From Pseudothermotoga hypogea DSM 11164 = NBRC 106472 (GTDB lineage: Bacteria; Thermotogota; Thermotogae; Thermotogales; DSM-5069), in NCBI RefSeq assembly GCF_000816145.1, contig NZ_CP007141.1, positions 1,364,001 to 1,428,000 on the forward strand: a stretch of DNA of 64,000 bases. Direction: 5' to 3'. The notes under the pieces were generated by a model. The model saw only the letters and a list, made by a program, of their open reading frames with translations, was not told the DNA's origin and made no database searches. This document shows positions 44,513-52,856 of the stretch, piece after piece. Made by a program: the position numbers and the translations under genes. Within the stretch, counting starts at the first letter, position 1. Every line of letters starts with the position of its first letter.

Positions 44513-45688
44513 TCATTGAATTTGAGCCTTGATCCTTTCGACCGCGTTCTTAAGGGCTTCTTCTGGTGTGGCTTTACCGTTGACGATGAGGTTCAGCGCA
44601 TCGTCCATCGCGCCCCAGACGAATCCCATCTGCGGTACGTTCGGCATGGGTATACCGTTACCTGCGCTCAGTGTGAAGGCAACGACGTCTGGATTGTCCT
44701 TGACCAGTTCGAGAACGTCTTTCCTTGCAGGCAGCCTTGGATCTGCGAGGTAGAGCCTGTACATCGTGTCTCTCTTGGCGATGAAGTTGGTCAAAAACTC
44801 GATCGCCAGAAGTTTGTTCGTGGACTTGGCGTTCACCATGAAGCCCTGTACGCCCACGAAAGGTCTTGCAACCAAACCGGGCTCAAGTTCCGGTATCAGC
44901 GCCACGCCATAGTCGATGCCTGCGTCTTTGTAGTCTTTGATCGCCCAAGGTCCGTTGATTATCATCGCGGCCTTGCCCTCTTTGAACATCGAGTCCATGA
45001 TCTGGTAGTTGTCGGCTGGATCCACCACTTTCTCGTCCACCAGGCGCTTGAGAAGCTTGGCTCCCTTTATTGCTCCTTCGTTCGCCAGACCTATGTCCCT
45101 GACATCGAGTCCGGCTGGAGTGTCTTTGAAGACGTAACCACCGTGTCCGAAGATGAAAGGTACCACGAAGTAGAAAGTAGTGACTGGGAAGATGAGCCCT
45201 CTGACCTCTCCTGCGAATTCTGCATCGATTTCTTTCGCGATCTTGATCATGTCCTCCACCGTCTTCGGAGGCTCGGGCACGTAGTCTTTGTTGTAGATCA
45301 AGGCGATCGCTTCAAGTGCGTAGGGCAGGCCGTAGAGTCTACCACCGTACGAGAAGGCGTTCAAACCACTCGAGAAGAACTGCGTCAGCTCTGCGAAGTT
45401 CGGTATGGGTTCGAGCAAGCCGTTCGCCACCAGTTCTCCTACCCAGTCGTGCGCACCCACGATGATGTCTGCTCCCTGACCCTCCGGTGCCGCCGTCAAG
45501 AACTTCGGCTTGATGTCCGAAAAGTTCACGTACTGGACTTCGACAGTCACGCCGTATTTGGCCTTGAACTCTTCCGCGAGCCTCTGCAAGATGTCGACCT
45601 GCTTCTCGGAGCACCAGATGGTGAGCTTCGTCTGCGCAAAGATCAGCAGTGTCGTAAGCACCATCACCACGATGAGCAACTTCCTCAT
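44513..45688 (-). CDS. Sugar ABC transporter substrate-binding protein, MalE-like
   Basis: 391 residues with a signal peptide (MRKLLIVVMVLTTLLIFAQT). Family 1 solute-binding fold: TIWCSEKQVDILQRLAEEFK, GADIIVGAHDWVGELV, the MalE-like YGLPYALEAIALIYNKD and MFKEGKAAMIINGPW. Its linkage to GH53 and two MalFG-type permeases makes beta-galacto-oligosaccharides the likely ligand. No lipobox is seen, as usual for Thermotogae binding proteins. First gene of the operon behind a good promoter; the ATPase subunit is not here and is presumably a shared MsmX-type protein. Confidence 0.94.
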   Translation of the reverse strand: MRKLLIVVMVLTTLLIFAQTKLTIWCSEKQVDILQRLAEEFKAKYGVTVEVQYVNFSDIKPKFLTAAPEGQGADIIVGAHDWVGELVANGLLEPIPNFAELTQFFSSGLNAFSYGGRLYGLPYALEAIALIYNKDYVPEPPKTVEDMIKIAKEIDAEFAGEVRGLIFPVTTFYFVVPFIFGHGGYVFKDTPAGLDVRDIGLANEGAIKGAKLLKRLVDEKVVDPADNYQIMDSMFKEGKAAMIINGPWAIKDYKDAGIDYGVALIPELEPGLVARPFVGVQGFMVNAKSTNKLLAIEFLTNFIAKRDTMYRLYLADPRLPARKDVLELVKDNPDVVAFTLSAGNGIPMPNVPQMGFVWGAMDDALNLIVNGKATPEEALKNAVERIKAQIQ

Positions 45689-45710
45689 GAAACCACCTCC
45701 GCAACATTAG

Positions 45711-45738
45711 ATTATCACGTTCGAAGCAGCAGCGTCAA
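45711..45738 (-). promoter_or_regulatory. Promoter of the galactan-transport operon
   Basis: On the minus strand TTGACG and GATAAT are separated by 16 bases, 23 bases before the ATG with GGAGGTGG in between. Confidence 0.6.
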
Positions 45739-45902
45739 GAAGAGCAAGTTATGTTAACACACGGAGCATACCCGTGCATACTCGAGATTTGAAGAGATTA
45801 GAGACAGAAGGTGCAAATTTTTCAAGCACGATGGTCAAAAAAAGGCCAAAGTTCTGTTTTGCGATGCTTTCGTTTCGGACAGGTTGGTGGTAGAATTCAA
45901 TT

Positions 45903-45916
45903 GTGAACTAATTCAC
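45903..45916. promoter_or_regulatory. Small palindrome upstream of gdhA
   Basis: GTGAA-CTAA-TTCAC lies 7 bases after a possible -10 (TAGAAT, 45891-45896), i.e. at the likely transcription start of gdhA. It could be an operator; arms are only 5 bases, so chance is not excluded. Confidence 0.35.
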
Positions 45917-45964
45917 GAATGACTCGAGACAAGCTATTCACCCTACGTGAAAGGAGGTTCTTCA

Positions 45965-47215
45965 ATGGAAAAGTCACTGTATGAACAGGCGCTCGAGGTC
46001 TTCAGACAAGCAGCTAAAGTCATGCAGCTGGATCCCAACATTCAGAAGTTCCTCGAAAGGCCTCAGCGCACCATAATCGTGGAGTTCCCGGTTTTAATGG
46101 ACGACGGCAGGGTCGAAATGTTCGTTGGTTACAGGTGTCAGCACAGCACGGCACTCGGTCCTGCAAAGGGAGGCATAAGGTACCATCCAAACGTCACGCT
46201 CGACGAAGTCCAGACCCTCGCGTTCTGGATGACATGGAAATGTTCGTTGCTCAACCTGCCTTACGGCGGCGGTAAAGGTGGCGTCAAAGTCGATCCGAGC
46301 AAACTGAGCAAGGGTGAACTTGAAAGGCTTTCGAGACGGTTCTTCTTCGAGATATCGCAGTTCGTTGGTCCACACAAGGACATTCCAGCTCCTGACGTGA
46401 ACACGAACCCGCAGGTCATGGCGTGGTATCTGGACACCTACAGCATGCACGTTGGTTACACCGCGCTCGGAGTCGTGACGGGAAAGCCTGTGGAACTCGG
46501 AGGTTCGGTCGGCAGAAACGAAGCCACAGGTAGAGGCGTTGCCGTGGTGGCAGCTGAGGCATGCAAGTTTTTGGGCAAGGACGTCTCTAAAGCCAAGGTC
46601 GCCGTTCAGGGCTTTGGTAACGTTGGTTCCTTCTCTGCAAAGATACTTCAGGAAGAGTTCGGAGCGAAGATTGTTGCCGTGAGCGACGTTTCAGCGGCTT
46701 ACTACGATCCGAACGGGATCGACATCAGCGATCTCATGGCTTACAGGGACAGCAACAAGGGACTCATCGACGGTTATCCGAAGGCTCAGAAGATCAAGCA
46801 TGAGGAGCTGTTCGAACTCGACGTGGACATACTCGTTCCAGCCGCTCTTGAGAACGCCATCACGGAGGAGAACGCAGACAAGATCAAGGCGAAACTCATC
46901 GTGGAAGGCGCAAACGGACCTGTAACACCCGAGGCTGACAAGATCCTGTACTCAAAGGGTGTGACGATCATACCGGACATCCTCGCAAACGCTGGTGGCG
47001 TGACGGTCTCCTATTTCGAGTGGGTACAGGATCTGCAGTCGTTCTTCTGGGACCTGGACGACGTGAGGAACAAGCTCGCCAAGATGATGAAAGCTGCTTT
47101 CGCAGAAGTGGCGAAGACGAAGGAGAAGTACAACACAGACTTCAGAACCGCAGCGTACATCGTGGCGATCGAACGAGTGGCAAAGGCGGTCAAACTGAGG
47201 GGCATATATCCATAA
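45965..47215 (+). CDS. gdhA: Glutamate dehydrogenase
   Basis: 416 residues of the hexameric GDH-50 family: reversible oxidative deamination of glutamate to 2-oxoglutarate and ammonia. Visible are the substrate-binding Lys region GPAKGGIRYHP, the active-site Lys in LPYGGGKGGVKVDP, DIPAPDVNTNPQVMAWYLD and the Rossmann motif VAVQGFGNVGSFSAKIL. Coenzyme preference is not certain. The ATG at 45965 follows AAGGAGG with 7-base spacing; the in-frame ATG at 45947 precedes that site. Ends in a strong terminator, so monocistronic. Confidence 0.97.
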   Translation: MEKSLYEQALEVFRQAAKVMQLDPNIQKFLERPQRTIIVEFPVLMDDGRVEMFVGYRCQHSTALGPAKGGIRYHPNVTLDEVQTLAFWMTWKCSLLNLPYGGGKGGVKVDPSKLSKGELERLSRRFFFEISQFVGPHKDIPAPDVNTNPQVMAWYLDTYSMHVGYTALGVVTGKPVELGGSVGRNEATGRGVAVVAAEACKFLGKDVSKAKVAVQGFGNVGSFSAKILQEEFGAKIVAVSDVSAAYYDPNGIDISDLMAYRDSNKGLIDGYPKAQKIKHEELFELDVDILVPAALENAITEENADKIKAKLIVEGANGPVTPEADKILYSKGVTIIPDILANAGGVTVSYFEWVQDLQSFFWDLDDVRNKLAKMMKAAFAEVAKTKEKYNTDFRTAAYIVAIERVAKAVKLRGIYP

Positions 47216-47217
47216 AA

Positions 47218-47252
47218 GAAAGCGGGGCGCAGACCCCGCTTTCATTTTCTTT
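47218..47252. terminator. Terminator after gdhA
   Basis: GAAAGCGGGG, a six-base loop and CCCCGCTTTC are followed by ATTTTCTTTC. It also overlaps the stop of the convergent FliT-like gene and can serve both strands. Confidence 0.85.
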
Positions 47253-47556
47253 CGTCCAGTTTTGTTCCTTCTTGTAGGTTCGAATAACTTTTCAAAGCAG
47301 CCTGTGAGGTTCGAGTCTGAAGCGCCTGATTCTTGATGTTCTCCATGAAGTTCTTCATCTTTTCCAGCCTCACCCTGTCGGCTTCAATTATGTTGTTGGC
47401 GAGTTCTTCAGGGATCTTGGAAAGCGTCTTGAGCAACAACTCGCGTTGTTCCAACAACATGTTCATGCGCTCGAAATCCTCACGCTCCAGCGCCCTGTCG
47501 AGTTCACTTTCGATTTGTATCAGTTGCTGTACCAGTTCTTCGTCATCAGTAGGCAT
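47242..47556 (-). CDS. FliT-like helical protein
   Basis: 104 residues, all helical: EELVQQLIQIESELDRALER, LLEQRELLLKTL, then a long helix with EADRVRLEKMKNFM and a C-terminal AALKSYSNL. The heptad pattern, the LLExRxxLL segment and the AxKxY ending resemble FliT/FlgN-type flagellar export chaperones. The genome does have flagella, but this gene is outside the flagellar operon and its start overlaps the end of the AcpS-FolK gene by 37 bases. Assignment is by pattern only; it could be any small coiled-coil protein. Confidence 0.5.
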   Translation of the reverse strand: MPTDDEELVQQLIQIESELDRALEREDFERMNMLLEQRELLLKTLSKIPEELANNIIEADRVRLEKMKNFMENIKNQALQTRTSQAALKSYSNLQEGTKLDERK

Positions 47557-48335
47557 TCTCCACCTTCTTTCAGGAAGTTTCTGAGTTTGCCCTTCAAAGG
47601 GTGTTCGACGTCAGCAATGTCGAGAAGAGGTCTGAGCACGAACTGTCTGTTCGTCAGGTCGTAGTGAGGTATCGTCAGATTCTCAGTCTCGAGGACAACG
47701 TTGCCGTACAGGACGATGTCCAAATCTATCGTTCTCGGTCCCCATTTCCTGTCACGAACTCTTCCCAGAAACTTTTCTATGTTCAGAAGATCTTCAAGAA
47801 GCTGAAAGGGCGTCAATTCTGTTTCGATCTCGACGACACAGTTGAGAAAATCGGGTTGATCCGCAAATCCGTAGGGTTTCGTCACATACACCGGAGAAGT
47901 TCTGAGCAATCTCATGCCAGAGCTTTCCATCAAGCGACACGCCCGCTGTATGTTCTTCAGCCTCTCACCCATGTTCGAGCCCAGCGCAACGTAAATGCCA
48001 CCTTCTCGTTTCTCGAGTAAGACCATCGCCATCGCGACTCTGTCGTGCGACACACTCACGTGGGCGAAGTTGAAACCTACGTCCCTGTGAAAGACGAGCA
48101 CAGGTTTTCCCAGTTCATTGTGCGTCAGTTCGACATCCTTGAAAGAAAAATCTCTCAAGCCTGTTCCCAGCGCCTTGAAGAACGCTTCTTTCACAGCAAA
48201 GCGCGATGCGAGAAACTGCTTTTTGTTGTGAATTCGTTGAAATTCTTGTAGCTCACGATCCGTCAAGATCCTCTTGGCGAGTCTTTCATCGACTCTTTCG
48301 ATGTCGACCACATCGACGCCGACTCCGATGATCAT
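47520..48335 (-). CDS. Fused holo-ACP synthase (AcpS) and HPPK (FolK)
   Basis: One uninterrupted 271-residue frame with two unrelated enzymes. Residues 1-110: AcpS, which moves phosphopantetheine from CoA to acyl carrier protein, with IIGVGVDVVDIERV, FLASRFAVKEAFFKALGTG and the FAHVSVSHDRVAMA ending. Residues 112-265: FolK, pyrophosphokinase of the folate pathway, with GIYVALGSNMGERLKNIQ, TSPVYVTKPYG, FLNCVVEIETEL and the signature RKWGPRTIDLDIVLYG. Both sets of catalytic motifs look complete. The ATG overlaps the stop of the OadA-type gene by 4 bases. Confidence 0.95.
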   Translation of the reverse strand: MIIGVGVDVVDIERVDERLAKRILTDRELQEFQRIHNKKQFLASRFAVKEAFFKALGTGLRDFSFKDVELTHNELGKPVLVFHRDVGFNFAHVSVSHDRVAMAMVLLEKREGGIYVALGSNMGERLKNIQRACRLMESSGMRLLRTSPVYVTKPYGFADQPDFLNCVVEIETELTPFQLLEDLLNIEKFLGRVRDRKWGPRTIDLDIVLYGNVVLETENLTIPHYDLTNRQFVLRPLLDIADVEHPLKGKLRNFLKEGGECLLMTKNWYSN

Positions 48336-49714
48336 ACGGGGTGCACGGGAGCTTCGAACTCCTTGACCAGCTCGAGATCTATCTTCAATTGATCGTAATA
48401 ACGCTTCTGCAAGAACTTCTTGCCGACTTCGCCCAAGATGATGTAGATCAAAAGTTCTTCGTCGTTTTTCGCCAGCAGGCCTATCTGCTTTCTTGCATTT
48501 TCGATTTCAGGTTCTATCAACTCACCTGGCCTCACGTCTATAGGTTTCTCATTTCCCAGGATCTTCTTCACCAACTCTGGATCGATCGGTGCGGGAGGCC
48601 TTCCGTACAGACCTTTCACGTAATCTCTCACCTCGCGCGTGACCCTCGCGTAGCGCTCACCGCTCATGACGTTGAGTACAGCTTGAACGCCCACGATCTG
48701 ACTGGTTGGGGTGACCAAAGGAGGATAACCCAAATCCTTCTGGACCTTTGGTATCTCCTGGAGCACTTCGTGGAGTTTGTGTAGCATCTTCTGTTCCTGC
48801 AACTGTTTTATCATGTTGGAATACATTCCTCCAGGTACCTGAGCGTACAGCACACGAAAATCTATGCTCGTCATGTTCACATCGTACTGCGCATATTTCT
48901 GCCTCACCTTCGTGAAGTGTTCGTTCAAATAAGATAGCGAGTCCCAATTAGGCGGTGGGAGCAAGCCTTCTTTACTGAGCGAGTAATAGATCGGTTCGAA
49001 CGGAGGTTGCGAAGTGCCAAGTGCGAAGGGAGAGAGGGCCGTATCGATGATGTCTGCACCCGCATCGATGGCCGCTTGATATGCGAGTGGTCCAAGGCCA
49101 CACGTACAGTGCGTATGAACGTCTACAGGAAGCGCAAACCTTTCCTTGAGAGCCTTCACCAGCTTGTACGCATCCTGGGGTGTGAGTAGACCGGCCATGT
49201 CCTTTATGCAGATCGAGTCTACCCCAAGTTCCACGAGCTTTTCGGCGTAGCTCAGATAGTACTCGAGCGTGTGCACGGGACTCACGGTGTAAGAGATCGC
49301 ACCTTGAACGTGCAATCCACACTTCTTGGCTTCGTCGATGGCTACGATCAGATTGCGCTCGTCGTTCAACGCATCGAAGATCCTCACGATGTCTATCCCG
49401 TTCTCCGCCATCTTTCTGACGAAGAGCCTTACTGTGTCATCTGCATAATGCCTGTAACCCACCAGGTTTTGACCCCTAAGAAGCATCTGAAGCTTGGCGT
49501 TCTTGACCTTCTCTCTGATCTTTCTGATCCTTTCCCATGGATCTTCGTTGAGAAACCTCACTGCGACGTCGAAGGTCGCCCCGCCCCACATCTCGAGTGC
49601 ATAGAATCCCACTTGGTCCATCGCCTCGAGTGCGGGAAGCATATCGTTAATAGACATGCGAGTGGCGATGAGCGACTGATGGCCATCTCTGAGCGTTGTG
49701 TCAACGAACTTCAT
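48332..49714 (-). CDS. Carboxyltransferase subunit (OadA/PycB type) without biotin domain
   Basis: 460 residues. The TIM-barrel carboxyltransferase domain begins MKFVDTTLRDGHQSL and has the metal site and catalytic Lys (SICIKDMAGLLTPQDAYKL, DVHTHCTCGLGPLAYQAAID); a PYC/OADA conserved domain follows (about 300-450, GGMYSNMIKQLQEQKML). The C-terminal biotinyl domain with its MKM motif is absent, so a separate biotin carrier is needed. It could be the oxaloacetate or methylmalonyl-CoA decarboxylase alpha subunit or PycB; no beta, gamma, BCCP or biotin carboxylase gene is present in the window. Confidence 0.88.
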   Translation of the reverse strand: MKFVDTTLRDGHQSLIATRMSINDMLPALEAMDQVGFYALEMWGGATFDVAVRFLNEDPWERIRKIREKVKNAKLQMLLRGQNLVGYRHYADDTVRLFVRKMAENGIDIVRIFDALNDERNLIVAIDEAKKCGLHVQGAISYTVSPVHTLEYYLSYAEKLVELGVDSICIKDMAGLLTPQDAYKLVKALKERFALPVDVHTHCTCGLGPLAYQAAIDAGADIIDTALSPFALGTSQPPFEPIYYSLSKEGLLPPPNWDSLSYLNEHFTKVRQKYAQYDVNMTSIDFRVLYAQVPGGMYSNMIKQLQEQKMLHKLHEVLQEIPKVQKDLGYPPLVTPTSQIVGVQAVLNVMSGERYARVTREVRDYVKGLYGRPPAPIDPELVKKILGNEKPIDVRPGELIEPEIENARKQIGLLAKNDEELLIYIILGEVGKKFLQKRYYDQLKIDLELVKEFEAPVHPV

Positions 49715-49718
49715 GTTA

Positions 49719-50801
49719 TCACCTTCTCTTCTTGTCGAAGTGATCCAGCAGTTCTGACGATAATCTCACGCGCTCTTCGAAGCTATCGATGAGTGCAAAT
49801 TCTTCTTCCGAATGAAACCTTCCACCGCACAGTCCAAGCCCGTCCAACGTGGGTACACCGAGTGCTGTGAAGAAAGCACCATCAGCACCTCCACTGGAAT
49901 GTTCAAGCTCAAAACGTTTTCCTAATTTTTGGAATGCTTCTTCGAGCGCTTGCTTCATCTCTTCCATAAGAACCATCGCTGGTCTTCTCTCATTGAGACT
50001 GTAGTCGCAAGAGGTGCGTTCTATATGGTTGGTACGGGCTATCTCAGAGAGCTTTCGTTTGAATTCTTCCAGTTCCTCTGTGTTCGAAAACCTCACATCA
50101 CAGTAGATTCTGCAAAGATCGGGTGTTATGTTCGATTTCTCTCCACCGTTGATGATGGTTGGATTCACACTCAAACTTCCTATCTGGCCGTTGAGTGCGT
50201 ATATCTGACAAACCTTGTGTGATGCTTCGACGACGGCGTTGGCTCCCTCTTGAAGTCTCGACGCGTGTCCTTTTATACCTCTCACCTGAATGTCGAGCGA
50301 TGCGATACCTTTCCTCGAAGCAACTATCTCACCGTGAACTCCTCCTGGCTCAAAAGAGAGACAACATGAACTTTGTCTCGCGTACTTTTCGAAGGTCTCT
50401 CTACTCTCTTTTGAACCCAGTTCTTCATCGACGTTGAGGATCACGCACAGACCGTCCAAACCTTTTTTGATTGCTTCCTCGACCACGGCGAGAAGCACCA
50501 CTACTCCGCCCTTCATGTCGGCAACGCCTGGGCCTCTCGCAACGTTGTCTTCCAACTTGAACGGTCTTCGAACCGCTTCGCCTTCCTTGAACACCGTATC
50601 GAGATGTCCTATGAGCGTCAGATACGGTGCTTCACCCTTCAAAGCCACGTGTGCGGCTCTTTCTCTGTGGAGCTCAAAGCCGAGGTTTTCAAGAAAATCC
50701 GCTACAAATTGAGTCCTTTCGAGTTTCGTTGAACTGTCCAGATCGAAGCCCGTGTCTGTGTTGACGAGTGCTTCGAAAATTTCAAGCCATTTCTTATGCA
50801 T
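49719..50801 (-). CDS. M20-family metallopeptidase
   Basis: 360 residues of the ArgE/DapE/glutamate carboxypeptidase family. Metal ligands are in LTLIGHLDTVF, GPGVADMKGGVVVL and VILNVDEELGSKES; the dimerisation domain (about 170-285) interrupts the catalytic domain; the C-terminal ligand region is GLGLCGGRFHSEEEFA. It closely follows the carboxypeptidase G2-like branch that removes C-terminal glutamate, but substrate is uncertain. Between the LUD gene and the OadA-type gene on one strand. Confidence 0.9.
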   Translation of the reverse strand: MHKKWLEIFEALVNTDTGFDLDSSTKLERTQFVADFLENLGFELHRERAAHVALKGEAPYLTLIGHLDTVFKEGEAVRRPFKLEDNVARGPGVADMKGGVVVLLAVVEEAIKKGLDGLCVILNVDEELGSKESRETFEKYARQSSCCLSFEPGGVHGEIVASRKGIASLDIQVRGIKGHASRLQEGANAVVEASHKVCQIYALNGQIGSLSVNPTIINGGEKSNITPDLCRIYCDVRFSNTEELEEFKRKLSEIARTNHIERTSCDYSLNERRPAMVLMEEMKQALEEAFQKLGKRFELEHSSGGADGAFFTALGVPTLDGLGLCGGRFHSEEEFALIDSFEERVRLSSELLDHFDKKRR

Positions 50802-50810
50802 TTTGATCCC

Positions 50811-51443
50811 TCACAGCCCAAATTCCTTGATCGTTAAAATGATCTTTATCCTGCCTGGCTGGTTTCTCGAATCGTTGATGACGTGATAGTGCCTGCAAAT
50901 CCTCTGGGGTGAGTCACAATCCTGGCACATGCCAGTCACCGCACACGGTGTTGACAGAGATAATCTCTTCGCGTTCATGGGCGCAATGTATCTGATCCTT
51001 TCTCTTGCAGCATCCAAATCCTCAACGATTTTGTTCGCACTAACGATCAGTATCACGTTCTTCGGACCGTAGGTTACCGCCGCAACCCTGTTACCCCAAC
51101 CGTCCATGAACACCAGTTCTCCATCCATCGTGATAGCGTTGGCACTGCACAGATAGAAATCTGCTTTGAAGGCTTCAAGCTCAACGGCCCTCCTGTCAGA
51201 TGCTTTGTACCTGTCCAGAAAGACGTACTTGCCGGACCTGAGAAGATCCAAAACACCCGTTTCTGAAAGTGTTAAAGAACCTCCCGAACTCACGACCGAG
51301 TTGGCTGGTATGAGTTTCTCCACCAACTCGAGTACTTGTTTTTCGTCCTCGGCGATGTACACTTCAAAGCCCTTTCTCTCAAGTATAGGCTTGACGGCTT
51401 TGCAGAGAGATTCGTACTTGAACCTGTAGAGTTCAGCTCGCAC
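50811..51443 (-). CDS. LUD-domain protein (LutC/DUF162 family)
   Basis: About 210 residues with the LUD core: EVYIAEDEKQVLELVEKLIP, the conserved NSVVSSGGSLTLSETGVL, YLCSANAITMDGELVFMDG and GPKNVILIVSANKIV, and a Cys-rich tail (GMCQDCDSPQRICRH) as in stand-alone LUD proteins of anaerobes. Some relatives take part in lactate oxidation; the role of this subgroup is unknown. The GTG at 51443 follows GGGAGGTGCTGA and a -10 TATAAT (51463-51468, minus strand) lies just before it, which excludes the upstream ATG at 51491. Divergent from the catabolic cluster, so possibly co-regulated. Confidence 0.85.
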   Translation of the reverse strand: MRAELYRFKYESLCKAVKPILERKGFEVYIAEDEKQVLELVEKLIPANSVVSSGGSLTLSETGVLDLLRSGKYVFLDRYKASDRRAVELEAFKADFYLCSANAITMDGELVFMDGWGNRVAAVTYGPKNVILIVSANKIVEDLDAARERIRYIAPMNAKRLSLSTPCAVTGMCQDCDSPQRICRHYHVINDSRNQPGRIKIILTIKEFGL

Positions 51444-51715
51444 CTCAGCACCTCCCAGAAGAATTATAGATTCTGTCAGTCCAAAACGCATGCGAACGTA
51501 CAGACCGATCGAAAAAATTGTGAATCATTTAACACGAACGAGATTTTGCCTAACTCGGACGAACAAAGCCATTTGACAAGTCTTGCAGGAAGAATCACCT
51601 CGTTCGGCGCCGACAAATGATTGCAATACTTTCTGGTGGTTTCGGGTTGTTTTTCGTAGAATCCGGTTGAATATGCTTAAATATCATAAAAGATCTCGTG
51701 GGCGCTTCAAATAAT

Positions 51716-51769
51716 TTGTTGTATCTCGTACAACAAAAATTTGTATGCCATATCAACGGGTTGTATAAT
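51716..51769 (+). promoter_or_regulatory. Operator palindrome and promoter of the catabolic cluster
   Basis: TTGTTGTA and TACAACAA (51716-51736) are perfect 8-base inverted arms around TCTCG. Five bases downstream is a near-consensus sigma-70 promoter: TTGTAT (51741-51746), 17 bases, TATAAT (51764-51769). The start of transcription would fall at the ribosome site AGGAGGGG, so the leader is only about ten bases. The palindrome is the natural binding site for the YheO-like regulator encoded next; the divergent LUD gene shares the region. Confidence 0.65.
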
Positions 51770-51784
51770 AAGGAGGGGCGTAGG

Positions 51785-52456
51785 ATGAAGAGATTGCATC
51801 CGATTCTCAAGGCCTTCGTTCCGATGGTCAAGGCGCTCGCTGAAACTTTAGGGCCAGACTGTGAAGTGGTCCTGCACGATGTTTCCGATCCGGAGCGTTC
51901 TGTTGTTGCCATAGAGAATGGCCACGTGACCGGCAGAACCGTCGGCTCTCCACTCACGGACTTTGGCCTCTATTTGCTGAGATCGCCCAGGTTCAAGAAC
52001 GTCGACTACGTTGCGAACTACATGACGAGGACCAACGATGGAAGAAAACTTCGATCCACCACGGTGTTCATACGGAACGAAGCTGGTGAGGTTATAGGTT
52101 TTCTCTGTATCAACTACGATACGACCAAAGCGTTCGCGGTGAAAGAGTTCGTCGAACAGTATCTGAAGTTCCAAAACCTCGAGGAGATCGCTGGTACCAA
52201 AGAAGAGAGGTTCGTGAGCAAGGTTGAGGAACTGCTCCTCGAAGCGATGCAGGAGATCAAGAGTCTGACGGGAAAACCACTCAGATTCGCCAGCAAGGAA
52301 GAGAAGCTGGCGGTCATCAAGAAGCTCGACGAGAAAGGTTTCTTCTTGTTGAAGGGTGCCGTGGAAATGCTTGCGAAGGAGCTTGGAAATTCGAAGTTCA
52401 CAGTTTACGCTTATCTGAGAGAAGCGAGGAAGAAGGGCGACTCAATAATGATTTGA
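51785..52456 (+). CDS. YheO-like PAS/HTH transcriptional regulator
   Basis: 223 residues. The N-terminal YheO-like PAS domain (about 5-120) has LGPDCEVVLHDVSDPERSVV, GRTVGSPLTDFGL and STTVFIRNEAGEVIGFLCIN; the C-terminal DauR/YheO helix-turn-helix (about 170-223) ends FLLKGAVEMLAKELGNSKFTVYAYLREAR in pattern. Characterised relatives such as DauR respond to D-amino-acid catabolism, fitting a cluster with an epimerase. First gene of the cluster, directly behind a palindrome, so probably autoregulated. ATG at 51785 follows AGGAGGGG. Confidence 0.88.
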   Translation: MKRLHPILKAFVPMVKALAETLGPDCEVVLHDVSDPERSVVAIENGHVTGRTVGSPLTDFGLYLLRSPRFKNVDYVANYMTRTNDGRKLRSTTVFIRNEAGEVIGFLCINYDTTKAFAVKEFVEQYLKFQNLEEIAGTKEERFVSKVEELLLEAMQEIKSLTGKPLRFASKEEKLAVIKKLDEKGFFLLKGAVEMLAKELGNSKFTVYAYLREARKKGDSIMI

Positions 52457-52469
52457 GGAGGTGTTTGCG

Positions 52470-52856
52470 GTGAAAATCGTTCAAACCGATGGAGCGCCCA
52501 AGGCCATAGGGCCTTATTCTCAAGCTGTGGAAGCGAACGGTTTCGTGTTCGTGTCCGGTCAGATACCGCTCGATCCTCAGACGGGTCAGCTCGTCGATGG
52601 AGACATCAAGAAACAAACCAAGAGGGTGTTCGAGAACATCAAAGCGATCTTGGCTGCTGCAGGGTGTGATCTGAGCAACGTTGTCAAGGTCACAGTCTTC
52701 ACGAACGATATTTCCAACTTCACCTCGATCAACGAGGTCTACTCTGAGTACTTCAACGCTCACAAACCCGCCAGATCTTTCGTGGAAGTTTCGGCGTTGC
52801 CGAGGAACGCACAGGTGGAGATCGAGGTCATCGCAGTCAAGGAGGCAAAATCATGA
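52470..52856 (+). CDS. ridA: RidA-family enamine/imine deaminase
   Basis: 128 residues of the YjgF/YER057c/UK114 family: GAPKAIGPYSQAVEANGF, FVSGQIPLDPQTGQLV and the conserved Arg in KPARSFVEVSALPRNAQVEIE. RidA hydrolyses reactive enamines/imines released by PLP enzymes, which agrees with the PLP enzyme two genes downstream. GTG at 52470 is preferred over GTG at 52461 because of GGAGG spacing. Overlaps the next gene by ATGA. Confidence 0.95.
   Translation: MKIVQTDGAPKAIGPYSQAVEANGFVFVSGQIPLDPQTGQLVDGDIKKQTKRVFENIKAILAAAGCDLSNVVKVTVFTNDISNFTSINEVYSEYFNAHKPARSFVEVSALPRNAQVEIEVIAVKEAKS

Noticed and set aside
44078-45757. 559-codon plus-strand ORF opposite malF and the binding-protein gene
   Set aside because: His/Arg/Val-rich translation with no motif; both minus-strand genes are clear. 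It is a codon-bias shadow.
51535-51606. Long-range inverted repeat CGAACGAG ... CTCGTTCG upstream of the cluster
   Set aside because: Only 8 bases with about 55 between the arms; could easily be chance.
52470-52480. B12 or lysine riboswitch controlling the aminomutase cluster
   Set aside because: The leaders before 51785 and 57490 are very short or taken up by a terminator; no riboswitch core is visible.
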